From SAR202 cluster bacterium (GTDB taxonomy: Bacteria; Chloroflexota; Dehalococcoidia; Lucifugimonadales; UBA3495), in assembly GCA_009392095.1 (NCBI GenBank), contig VFHF01000309.1, positions 1-5,711 on the forward strand: DNA of 5,711 nucleotides. Direction: 5' to 3'. Below are positions 1 to 5,567 of the stretch, one piece after another. Numbering within the stretch: position 1 is the first letter of the stretch; each line of letters begins with the position of its first letter. The notes beneath the pieces were generated by a model. The model was not told the DNA's origin. It made no database searches and saw only the letters and a program-made list of their open reading frames with translations. The translations under genes and the position numbers were made by a program.

Positions 1-1
1 A

Positions 2-223
2 GTAGGGACAGACGGGTATGTTAGGTTTGAAATTCCGCGATCCTTGCTGGGAATGGAACCGGTAAGCATTAACGCAGAGGGAAATTTAGGATCTTCTGAA
101 TGTGAGATCGGTGAGTGTATAGTTCATCATCGCCACACGAACGGATTTGTAATAACTTTGAAGCCTAGCTGGCAGCCACACGGATGGACGTCAGTAATGC
201 CAAGGTGCACTATTGTGGAATAG
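2..223 (+). CDS. Possible 3' end of an exported/surface protein gene (partial, cut by window edge)
   Basis: A plus-strand frame is open from the left edge for 73 codons and stops at TAG 221-223; its true start is outside the window. The peptide contains a V-R-F-E-I-P-R-S-L-L-G stretch near its start and ends T-I-V-E. From memory, many secreted archaeal and bacterial proteins end in a beta-sandwich with an 'iPkSLL.G..tV.vdG' strand and a final 'ftyphgsHtV.I.GT..vPE' strand. Here the tail T-N-G-F-V-I-T-L-K-P-S-W-Q-P-H-G-W-T-S-V-M-P could be a worn version, lacking the usual His-Thr-Val core. Third positions are not GC-biased, unlike the genes further right, so this may be a degenerating or foreign gene, or a chance open frame. 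No function is assigned. Confidence 0.3.
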   Translation, partial: VGTDGYVRFEIPRSLLGMEPVSINAEGNLGSSECEIGECIVHHRHTNGFVITLKPSWQPHGWTSVMPRCTIVE

Positions 224-257
224 TGATGGGTAGAATCGAGGCTATATGGACGTCAGT
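184..257. repeat. 12-bp direct repeats flanking a small perfect hairpin
   Basis: The 12-mer atggacgtcagt occurs at 184-195 and again at 246-257. Between the copies lies a perfect inverted repeat with arms CACTATT (208-214) and AATAGTG (219-225) and a 4-base loop. There is no T-run after it, so it is not a standard intrinsic terminator, although it overlaps the stop codon of the open frame that ends at 223. The arrangement could be a recombination or protein-binding site, or coincidence. Confidence 0.45.
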
Positions 258-603
258 GGACGTTGGTGAACAGGTCTATACCAGACTTAAAATCCGCTAC
301 CTTTGCGGGATGTTTTGGACCCCAGATTAAGAGGAACTGATTGACCTGTATTTGGTGCTGACAAGGCTCCATTCCCGGGAACAACTTTTCTACCGTGACG
401 ACATTACTGGGCAGTTTACCCCGCCTCCAGAACCCTCTCTAACATATCTCTTTCAGGTTTAACCGCCTCCGGAAAACTCCAGAGAAGCAATAGCCGAAGT
501 CGTGTCAGCGGACCATGCGATAGGAAAGGTTGCCGTCCGCGTTGGGGCTACTTTATATCCCTCGCAGAAGTACCGATCAGCGCTATCTCCGCGAAGTCCC
601 TTA
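224..603. other. Gene-poor, AT-richer stretch
   Basis: No convincing gene is seen on either strand. The plus frame used by the recombinase remnant downstream is fairly open here, with stops only at 328-330 and 460-462. However, the translation shows none of the marks of a recombinase N-terminus: no Y-x-R-V-S motif and no C-x2-C zinc ribbon. A fragment around 475-535 (R-E-A-I-A-E-V-V-S) superficially resembles a helix-turn-helix but is too short to call. Base composition is lower in GC than the intact genes from 1196 onward, in keeping with decayed or acquired DNA. Confidence 0.5.
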
Positions 604-1062
604 TAAGAGCAGTTTGGGAGGCAGTCTCTGGGTGTCCTCTAGGGCCCACAAGTCCGGCTTGATGATTACCGTGATATGGTGGCCGTTTCGGACTCGGGTA
701 GCGGACTGGAGCACGAGCACCGACAGGTTGAACTAGCGCTGAAACAGGTGGGCATAAAAGAAGACCGGATCACCCAGTTGTATGCTAATGAAGCCATGAA
801 CCTGAAGCGCTACAAGACAGAGATGGACAGGCTCCGAGCCAGGATCAAAGAGCTGGATGGAATCGCCCGCGACTTGGACAAGAGATCGGAGTAGGAGCGG
901 AGGGCGGGGAGTGCGCTTCAGTAACTGGAGACCTTTTGTCACCGCGTGTCCGTGGGGCTCGACAGGATGTCATTCGAGAAGCGTCAAGAGCTTTTTCGAC
1001 TAGTGGTCGACCGAATCACCGCAGAAGACGAGACCGTGAGGATCGAGGCGGTTATTCCTTAG
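604..1062 (+). pseudogene. Decayed serine recombinase, C-terminal part
   Basis: Reading one plus frame through four in-frame stops (TAA 604-606, TAG 640-642, TAG 892-894, TAA 922-924) gives a continuous C-terminus of the large serine recombinase type, ending at TAG 1060-1062. In order one sees an E-Q-F-G stretch like the family's 'E-x-V-W', then R-L-D-D-Y-R-D-M. Next comes a charged coiled-coil segment at about 750-890 (E-D-R-I-T-Q-L-Y, then M-D-R-L-R-A-R-I-K-E-L). The end is L-E-T-F-C-H-R-V-x-x-G-L-D-R-M-S-F-E-K-R-Q-E-L-F-R-L-V-V-D-R-I-T followed by V-R-I-E-A-V-I-P, which matches the usual recombinase terminus closely. The catalytic N-terminal domain (Y-x-R-V-S, active serine) is not found upstream in this window. 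The protein would have served integration or excision of a mobile element and is surely inactive. The left boundary is uncertain; recognisable sequence may begin near 571. Readthrough or stop reassignment is unlikely, since neighbouring genes use TAA and TGA as normal stops. Confidence 0.8.
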
Positions 1063-1064
1063 GG

Positions 1065-1079
1065 TGACTACTATAGTCA
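1065..1079. repeat. Short inverted repeat just after the recombinase remnant
   Basis: The arms TGACTA (1065-1070) and TAGTCA (1074-1079) are perfect complements around a 3-base loop. The repeat begins 3 bases after the recombinase stop. The rest of 1063-1195 shows no gene and no clear terminator. It is too short to interpret firmly: a chance palindrome, or a relic of an element end. Confidence 0.3.
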
Positions 1080-1195
1080 ATTGCGTACACATTATGGTGA
1101 GCTTATCGAACCACTGCTGGCCGGTGTCATTTCCGTCAGATTGATGACTCACGCGGGTCTTTTAAAAGGCTCAGGACGAGCGGGTTTAAATTGAT

Positions 1196-1699
1196 TTATC
1201 CGGCCGGGCCAAGCCGCCTCACCAACTCCGCCCAATGCCTTCCCCACGCGTTGCAGACAGTCGTCACTTCCTCTTCGGTGGACTCACGTAGGGCGACCGG
1301 CCCGTAGTGGGCGCTATGGGCGTGGCCTTGGATGACCATCCCGTGATTCAGGAGGATGTGGATCATGCTGAGCAGGGCCAGTTCGGCGCCGCCGCCAGGG
1401 CGGCCTCCCCCGGTGAACGCCCCGCCAACCTTGCCCGACAAAGGGCCGGGGTAGTCTTGAAATGCCGTGACATCAAATAGCCGTTTGATCTGCCAGTCGA
1501 CGTCTCCGAACCGCACGGGAGTCCCGATTATGACTCCTTTGGCTGACAGCATCTCCTCCCACTGGACCTCTTCAACCGTCCGCACCGAGACGCTGACGCC
1601 AGCATACTCCATACCCTGGCGGATAGGCTCCACCATGGCGCCGGTGCGGCCGTTCTTGGACGTATAGACGATCAACAGGTCGTGTTGGTTTGTCGCCAT
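1196..1699 (-). CDS. WrbA-like flavodoxin-fold NAD(P)H:quinone oxidoreductase
   Basis: A 167-residue soluble cytoplasmic protein of the flavodoxin/WrbA superfamily, which binds FMN and typically carries out two-electron reduction of quinones. Visible motifs: strand 1 and the FMN-phosphate loop Y-T-S-K-N-G-R-T (residues 12-19); G-T-P-V-R-F-G-D (59-66), matching WrbA's G-T-P-T-R-F-G-N; then a segment corresponding to the isoalloxazine loop, G-K-V-G-G-A-F-T-G-G-G-R-P-G-G-G (89-104); and H-G-M-V-I-Q-G (119-125), matching WrbA's H-H-G-M-V-I. It is about 30 residues shorter than typical WrbA (near 198), and the glycine-rich loop is altered, so a generic flavodoxin-family oxidoreductase is also possible and wrbA is not assigned. 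The start is supported by a strong ribosome binding site, AAGGGGGA on the minus strand at 1704-1711. It lies 24 bp behind the Fpg gene, probably co-transcribed. The product fits oxidative-stress defence alongside Fpg, which is inference. Confidence 0.8.
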   Translation of the reverse strand: MATNQHDLLIVYTSKNGRTGAMVEPIRQGMEYAGVSVSVRTVEEVQWEEMLSAKGVIIGTPVRFGDVDWQIKRLFDVTAFQDYPGPLSGKVGGAFTGGGRPGGGAELALLSMIHILLNHGMVIQGHAHSAHYGPVALRESTEEEVTTVCNAWGRHWAELVRRLGPAG

Positions 1700-1723
1700 T
1701 TGATCCCCCTTGGGCTGAGAAGA

Positions 1724-2536
1724 TTAAACCTGACAATTGGCACAGAAGTAGGTGCCTCGGGCGCGGACTCGGATGGCTGTCATCTTTGTGCCGCAATTGG
1801 GGCAGTCCGCTTTAACGTCCCGGGGGTGGCTCCAGGTGGTCAGGGCGGTGGGCGGGTCGGGCCAATGCTGATCTCTGGCCCGGTCGTAAACTCCGTAGGC
1901 CGCTGTCAGGGCGTCGATGATCGATTGCCGCAGCCGGGCAACTTCGTCGATGGATAGGCCCGACGCGGGCCGTTCGGGGTGGAGGCCAGCCAAGAACAGG
2001 GACTCGTCGGCATAGAGATTGCCCAGTCCGCAGGCTATCGATTGGTCCAGCAGCAATGCCTTCACCGGGGCCTTTTTGCCGGCGAAAGACTCCGCCAGGG
2101 TTTCAACGGTGAACTGGTCGTCGAAGGGCTCGGGACTCATGGCTGGCAGCACCTCGGCAGGTGAGTCGACCAGCCAAAGTTTGCCAAATTTGCGGCCATC
2201 CACGAAACGTAATTCACGGCCATCGTCCAGCGGAAAAGAGTGCCGGGTCATGGGGTCGGGTCCTTGAGATTGGGGTTGAACCAAAAGCCGACCGGTCATG
2301 CCCAGATGCACGATAAAATTGGCCGGTCCGGCGCCGGATAACGGAAAGACCAGATACTTGCCCCGCCGCTGAACATCTTGGATGGTGCGGTTTTTCAACC
2401 CTACGGCAAGTTCCGCCGCCGACGGCTTTTTTACCGTGTTGGCCCAGGTGATTTCGGCGCTGCTGATAGCGCAGCCCGGCAGTCCGGCGCGGACCAGGTT
2501 CCGGCGCGTGTTTTCCACCTCAGGCAGTTCTGGCAT
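1724..2536 (-). CDS. mutM: Formamidopyrimidine-DNA glycosylase (Fpg/MutM family)
   Basis: A 270-residue bifunctional DNA glycosylase/AP lyase of base excision repair, acting on oxidised purines such as 8-oxoguanine and Fapy. The start at 2536 is fixed by chemistry: the mature protein must begin P-E-L-P-E-V, with Pro2 the Schiff-base nucleophile and Glu3 catalytic. The frame extends upstream to an ATG at 2680, but that would bury Pro2 and overlap the divergent gene. Retained: R-R-G-K-Y-L with Lys60; H-L-G-M-T-G with Met80; D-G-R-K-F-G (113-118) with Arg115 and Phe117 of the intercalating triad; G-L-G-N-L-Y-A-D-E (170-178) of the H2TH region with Asn173; and a C-terminal zinc finger with Cys245, Cys248, Cys265, Cys268 and R-G-T-Y-F (260-264). 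Odd: the usual G-G-(S/T)-(S/T)-L-x-D-(F/Y) loop and the 'VYGRxGxPC' lead-in to the finger are replaced by unrelated sequence at 214-245, at nearly normal length. A weak GGAGA lies 11 bases upstream of the ATG. First gene of a probable operon with the flavodoxin-like gene. Confidence 0.9.
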   Translation of the reverse strand: MPELPEVENTRRNLVRAGLPGCAISSAEITWANTVKKPSAAELAVGLKNRTIQDVQRRGKYLVFPLSGAGPANFIVHLGMTGRLLVQPQSQGPDPMTRHSFPLDDGRELRFVDGRKFGKLWLVDSPAEVLPAMSPEPFDDQFTVETLAESFAGKKAPVKALLLDQSIACGLGNLYADESLFLAGLHPERPASGLSIDEVARLRQSIIDALTAAYGVYDRARDQHWPDPPTALTTWSHPRDVKADCPNCGTKMTAIRVRARGTYFCANCQV

Positions 2537-2569
2537 GTCGAGAGGGTTCTCCGGTCGAGAAGGTTTCGA

Positions 2570-2598
2570 TTGGCATTCCCATTCTATATGGTGATACT
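2570..2598 (+). promoter_or_regulatory. Candidate sigma70-type promoter for the flavin oxidoreductase gene
   Basis: TTGGCA at 2570-2575 (5 of 6 to the -35 consensus) and GATACT at 2593-2598 (4 of 6 to the -10 consensus) are separated by exactly 17 bp. They lie in the 107-bp gap between the divergent Fpg gene and the gene starting at 2644. Transcription would begin near 2605, giving a leader of about 40 bases. The ribosome binding site is modest (aagg at 2627-2630). No comparably good promoter is seen on the minus strand for Fpg; a TATAGA at 2583-2588 on that strand lacks a good -35 partner. Confidence 0.4.
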
Positions 2599-2643
2599 CT
2601 CTACGACGAGTGGGAAACAACCAGCTAAGGCGGTTATTAAACC

Positions 2644-3654
2644 ATGAAATTCGGAATATACAGTTCCATAGCCAACCCACCTAGGGGAGAGGATCTGCCT
2701 CGATGCGTTGACGAGGTTATCGAAGAGGCGCAGTTGGCAGAACAGGCGGGATTTGATTCTTGTTTCTTTGGCGAGCACCATCAGGATAAAGACGGTTTTC
2801 TGCCTTCGCCGCTGATCGTTTGCACAGCCGTGGCCGCGGCAACCACTACTTTGCGGGTGGGAACATCGGTAATCCTTTTGCCGCTGCATCATCCGGTGCG
2901 CCTGGCAGAAGATGTCGTAACCCTGGACATCATCTCCAAGGGGCGGGTCACGGTGGGCGTCGGCCTGGGCTACCAGGACGCCGACTTCCGGGCATTCGGC
3001 GTCAAGATGTCTGACCGTGTTCAGTTATTTGAAGAGAAGGTCCAGATATTGAAAGAGTGCTGGTCTGGCCAAGAGTTCTCTTACAGCGGCAAGCACCATC
3101 AGATCGAGAACCTGACGGTGCGGCCGGACACTGTCCAGCTGCCGCACCCTCCGATCTGGATCGGGGCCAGCGCGCCGGTGAGCGCACGGCGGGCCGCGAA
3201 CATTGGAGACGCGATAGTCACCACTCCCAGCACCACCCTCGACAACACCGTCAGATTGATCGATCAATACAAAGCCGCGGCTGAAGCCGCCGGTAAGACG
3301 CCGGCACCGGTCATCATGCGGGACGCCTGGGTGGCCAGTTCCAGGAAGGAAGCAGAGGAAGTCTATGGGCCCGAGGTTATGGCTGCCTACAAATACTATT
3401 GGCAGAACGGATTGCCCGAATTCCTGTCTATCAAGGAAGAATCGGAATTGACTCTGGACCGGGTCGCCAAAGACCGCATCATCATGGGCGACCCGGAAGA
3501 ATGCTTGACCGAGTTCCAGCGGTGGAGCGAAGGCACTGGGGCCGAGTCCTGTCTGCTGCGTCTGCGGCACGCCCACTCAGGAGGCCCGTCCCATGCCCAG
3601 ATTATGAAGGCTATCGACCTGATTGGAGACCGGATCATCCCTTATATGGAGTGA
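2644..3654 (+). CDS. LLM class (luciferase-like) flavin-dependent oxidoreductase
   Basis: A 336-residue cytoplasmic TIM-barrel protein of the bacterial luciferase-like monooxygenase family, whose members use reduced FMN or F420 to oxidise or reduce organic substrates. Visible marks: strand 1 M-K-F-G-I-Y (1-6); A-E-Q-A-G-F-D-S-C-F-F-G-E-H-H (32-46), the typical 'AExxGFDsxwxxEHH' block; R-V-G-T-S-V-I-L-L-P-L-H-H-P-V-R-L-A-E-D (71-90), with the conserved P-x-x-H-P and A-E-D; and G-R-V-T-V-G-V-G-L-G-Y (100-110), the family glycine-rich strand. Length is normal. The C-terminal third (about 225-335) keeps the helical insertions usual in the family. FMN versus F420 and the substrate cannot be decided. 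It is transcribed alone, divergent from Fpg and convergent with the bicupin gene; its TGA is 85 bp from the bicupin stop and no clear terminator is seen between them. A role in oxidative catabolism with the amidohydrolase and bicupin is inference from context. Confidence 0.9.
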   Translation: MKFGIYSSIANPPRGEDLPRCVDEVIEEAQLAEQAGFDSCFFGEHHQDKDGFLPSPLIVCTAVAAATTTLRVGTSVILLPLHHPVRLAEDVVTLDIISKGRVTVGVGLGYQDADFRAFGVKMSDRVQLFEEKVQILKECWSGQEFSYSGKHHQIENLTVRPDTVQLPHPPIWIGASAPVSARRAANIGDAIVTTPSTTLDNTVRLIDQYKAAAEAAGKTPAPVIMRDAWVASSRKEAEEVYGPEVMAAYKYYWQNGLPEFLSIKEESELTLDRVAKDRIIMGDPEECLTEFQRWSEGTGAESCLLRLRHAHSGGPSHAQIMKAIDLIGDRIIPYME

Positions 3655-3674
3655 TTGGGGTAGTTCCTACTGCG

Positions 3675-3731
3675 ACGACGCTTCTGGAGCTTGGTTACAC
3701 CTGGGACCACGTAATTAGTCTCAAGGAGCAA
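3675..3731 (+). pseudogene. Scar resembling the C-terminus of a CaiB/BaiF-type CoA-transferase
   Basis: In the gap between the convergent genes, a plus frame different from that of the flavin oxidoreductase reads T-T-L-L-E-L-G-Y-T-W-D-H-V-I-S-L-K-E-Q. This closely resembles the standard ending of type III (CaiB/BaiF) acyl-CoA transferases, which from memory runs 'vLlELGYsWDeIaaLKeaGvI'. The usual final G-x-I and stop are not preserved; the frame drifts on into the 3' end of the bicupin gene. Upstream in this frame lies the body of the flavin oxidoreductase gene, so only this tail survives. It is short, and the match is by eye, so chance similarity remains possible. If real, it marks a deletion that brought the two flanking units together. 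Confidence 0.5.
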
Positions 3732-3739
3732 TCATCTAA

Positions 3740-4453
3740 TCAGTGTTCTGCTGCCTCTGAGGCTATCGGATTGTAAGTAACCCGGATCACCGGAGCTTGC
3801 GATTCATTTTTCCACTGGTGGTGGACATTGGGCGGAACAAGAATAGCATCACCTTGGGAGACTGCGTAATTGATGCCACCGCAGACCAAAGTGGCCGTGC
3901 CTTCCAGTACGTAGACCACGTGTTCCCACTCGTGGATGTGCCCGCCGGTCTCAGGGTGGCTAACGGCGCCGGGAAGCATTGGGTTGTTGTGCAGCATCAC
4001 GTAGTTGGTAGCGCCGTCCACGCTTCCGATCAGCACGTGACCCGCATTCCGGTCTAGTTCGTTGTGATTGCGAATCACCGGAGGCTGCCCGGTCCCTTCG
4101 CCGCCGTCATTCTGGGCGCCTCCGCTCTGCGCCGCAATCAATGGGTTTATCTCGATGCGGTAGATATTGCCCGGGCCTCCGTTGTTCAACGTGTAGTGGT
4201 CAACGTTGGGCGGTATGAACAATGCGTCACCGGCCTTTACTGGGTAACTTATACCGTCACAGATGAGGGTCCCGCTGCCTTCGATGATGTAGACCTCATG
4301 CTCCCATTCGTGGATGTGGTGAGCGCTGGTGCCCCCGGGCGGAATCTCCGAGTAGGTCAAAGTGCAAGTCGGCGGGTTGTCGTCCAAATTTATTAGGCGG
4401 GCTGCATTTGTCCCATCGAAAATATCGCGTACGTTTCTGATTACCGGATCCAT
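3740..4453 (-). CDS. Bicupin (two cupin_2 domains) metalloprotein
   Basis: A 237-residue soluble protein made of two cupin domains. Domain 1 (about 28-105) holds H46-x-H48-E-W-E-H52 and G75-D-A-L-F-I-P-P-N-V-D-H86-Y-T-L-N90. Domain 2 (about 150-228) holds H172-x-H174-E-W-E-H178 and G201-D-A-I-L-V-P-P-N-V-H-H212-Q-W-K-N216. Both follow the cupin motifs, but histidine stands where the glutamate ligand of motif 1 usually is, so each barrel appears to offer a four-histidine site for Fe, Mn or another divalent metal. The shared I-H-E-W-E-H and P-P-N-V blocks show internal duplication. The linker (109-124) is rich in Gly and Gln. Cupins include dioxygenases, isomerases and non-enzymatic sensors; the activity here is unknown. 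The ATG at 4453 has a good ribosome binding site (GGAGG on the minus strand at 4461-4465). It lies 21 bp behind the amidohydrolase gene, probably in the same transcript. The stop is TGA at 3740-3742. Confidence 0.88.
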   Translation of the reverse strand: MDPVIRNVRDIFDGTNAARLINLDDNPPTCTLTYSEIPPGGTSAHHIHEWEHEVYIIEGSGTLICDGISYPVKAGDALFIPPNVDHYTLNNGGPGNIYRIEINPLIAAQSGGAQNDGGEGTGQPPVIRNHNELDRNAGHVLIGSVDGATNYVMLHNNPMLPGAVSHPETGGHIHEWEHVVYVLEGTATLVCGGINYAVSQGDAILVPPNVHHQWKNESQAPVIRVTYNPIASEAAEH

Positions 4454-4474
4454 TCTGGGGCCTCCGAAGTTAGT

Positions 4475-5491
4475 TTAAGGCTCTATTCCGTAGACCCTGA
4501 CTGCGGTGTCATGGAACAGGGCTGCGCGTTCGGCTGCAGAATACTCTTTGGATAGCCGCTTGAACGCGTTGTACATCACGTTGTAAGAAAAGGAAACCTT
4601 GTCCGGGGGGAAGTTGCTTTCGAACATGCACCGGTCGGGGCCAAACTGCTCGATGCAATGTCTCATCCAGGGCGCCATCGACTCTGCCAATTCTTCCGAG
4701 CCGATCGGTATTTCGCGGGCATGCCAGCCGAAGCCGAAGCGGGGCATGCCCAACCCTCCAAGCTTCATGGTGACGTTGTGGCAGGCGGCCGCGGCGGTTA
4801 TTCCTTCCTTCCAGACGGGAATTATCTCGTCGTCCTTGCCGGCGTAGATACCGACCCGGCTGACGCCGCCTACGTGGTTCACGATGATTGGCAAATCGGG
4901 CACCGCCTTGGCGAACTCCGCGATCTCCGCCAACTGTGGGAAGGACTGCATGATGTCCAAACTCAGTCCCATCTGGCTCAAGACCTTGGCCCCTTCGATA
5001 AATTTGGCGTCGTTGACGATTCCCTCGGTCTCCCGGTTGTCCCAGGTGGGGTCGGTGTTCCAGGTGATGTTGTGGCGTATGCCTCGGAACCGGTTGGGGC
5101 TGGCCGCTTGGAGAGCTTCCAGCACCGGCGTAACATCCGCTCCCAGCTTCAGGTCGGCGTGACCCATGATGGCTGCGGCCGCCCGGCTTTCGCCGTAGAC
5201 GCCGCTGGCGCTGGCCGCCGCCAGACCCTGTACGAACTCAACCTCACCCACCGGACGCAGTTCTTCTGGGCCGCCGGCGCGGTACATGGACCTCGCCTCG
5301 AGGAACACAGTTGACCGGATGTTGTGGCCGCTGTAGATGTCGGCATTCAGCTCGTGTAGGAGATATCGCTGATACGGAACGCTGCCGGGACGGAGGTCCC
5401 AAAAATGGTGATGCGGGTCGCAGATCGGCAAATCTGGTTCCAAAGTGGGTTCTTGGGTCAGCGCCAGCCAGTCGTTGTAGCCGTAGGGCAT
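4475..5491 (-). CDS. Amidohydrolase family protein (Amidohydro_2 type TIM-barrel hydrolase)
   Basis: A 338-residue cytoplasmic metal-dependent hydrolase or lactonase of the Amidohydro_2 group (relatives include 2-pyrone-4,6-dicarboxylate lactonase and decarboxylases). Seen: the metal-binding strand 1 motif C-D-P-H-H-H-F-W-D (24-32); R-F-R-G-I-R-H (134-140), typical of the lactonase-like branch; S-L-D-I (177-180) on strand 5; I-I-V-N-H-V-G-G (202-209) with His206; and near the end R-C-M-F-E-S-N-F-P-P-D (287-297). In that last motif the canonical catalytic Asp of 'GSDWP' is Asn293. There is no signal peptide. The start is fixed by a near-perfect ribosome binding site, GGAGGTG on the minus strand at 5497-5503, 5 bases from the ATG. 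It is first in a probable operon with the bicupin gene (21-bp gap), transcribed from the structured 5492-5711 region. Substrate unknown; a ring-cleavage product or lactone is a reasonable guess from family. Confidence 0.88.
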   Translation of the reverse strand: MPYGYNDWLALTQEPTLEPDLPICDPHHHFWDLRPGSVPYQRYLLHELNADIYSGHNIRSTVFLEARSMYRAGGPEELRPVGEVEFVQGLAAASASGVYGESRAAAAIMGHADLKLGADVTPVLEALQAASPNRFRGIRHNITWNTDPTWDNRETEGIVNDAKFIEGAKVLSQMGLSLDIMQSFPQLAEIAEFAKAVPDLPIIVNHVGGVSRVGIYAGKDDEIIPVWKEGITAAAACHNVTMKLGGLGMPRFGFGWHAREIPIGSEELAESMAPWMRHCIEQFGPDRCMFESNFPPDKVSFSYNVMYNAFKRLSKEYSAAERAALFHDTAVRVYGIEP

Positions 5492-5567
5492 ACGGGCACC
5501 TCCGCACGTTTGGTTCGTGGGCCGATGATAACACAGGCAGGAATTGTAGCGGAGTACCGACGCCGCA

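Noticed and set aside
419..486. Near-repeat of a ccgcctcc(a/g)gaa block at about 421 and 463
   Set aside because: The copies match well for only about 12 bases and diverge at once; too weak to call a repeat family.
475..535. Helix-turn-helix-like peptide R-E-A-I-A-E-V-V-S
   Set aside because: Only a short stretch looks right, it lies between in-frame stops with no start or ribosome binding site, and the rest of the frame shows no family features.
530..736. Small plus-strand open frame of 68 codons
   Set aside because: It overlaps the recombinase remnant in another frame, has no ribosome binding site and a low-information composition; the remnant explains the region better.
892..924. Stop codon reassignment or programmed readthrough (TAG and TAA read as Gln) in the recombinase frame
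   Set aside because: Adjacent intact genes end normally with TAA and TGA, and the same frame has two more stops further upstream, so ordinary pseudogene decay is the simpler explanation.
1159..1168. CTTTTAAAAG palindrome downstream of the flavodoxin-like gene as a terminator
   Set aside because: It has no loop, no GC-rich stem and no following T-run, so it does not fit an intrinsic terminator.
2547..2561. TTCTC/GAGAA mini-hairpin in front of the Fpg gene
   Set aside because: Arms of only five bases are expected by chance at this length.
2537..2680. N-terminal extension of the Fpg gene to an upstream ATG at 2680
   Set aside because: It would bury the obligatory N-terminal Pro2 nucleophile and overlap the start of the divergent gene; the ATG at 2536 gives the exact M-P-E-L-P-E-V start.
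3399..3776. 125-codon plus-strand frame covering the 3' end of the flavin oxidoreductase gene
   Set aside because: Most of it is an Arg/Pro-rich shadow of the real gene; only its tail (3675-3731) is of interest and is listed as a separate scar.
4658..5314. 218-codon plus-strand frame opposite the amidohydrolase gene
   Set aside because: It is the antisense shadow of a GC-rich coding sequence; the minus-strand protein has clear family motifs and a strong ribosome binding site.
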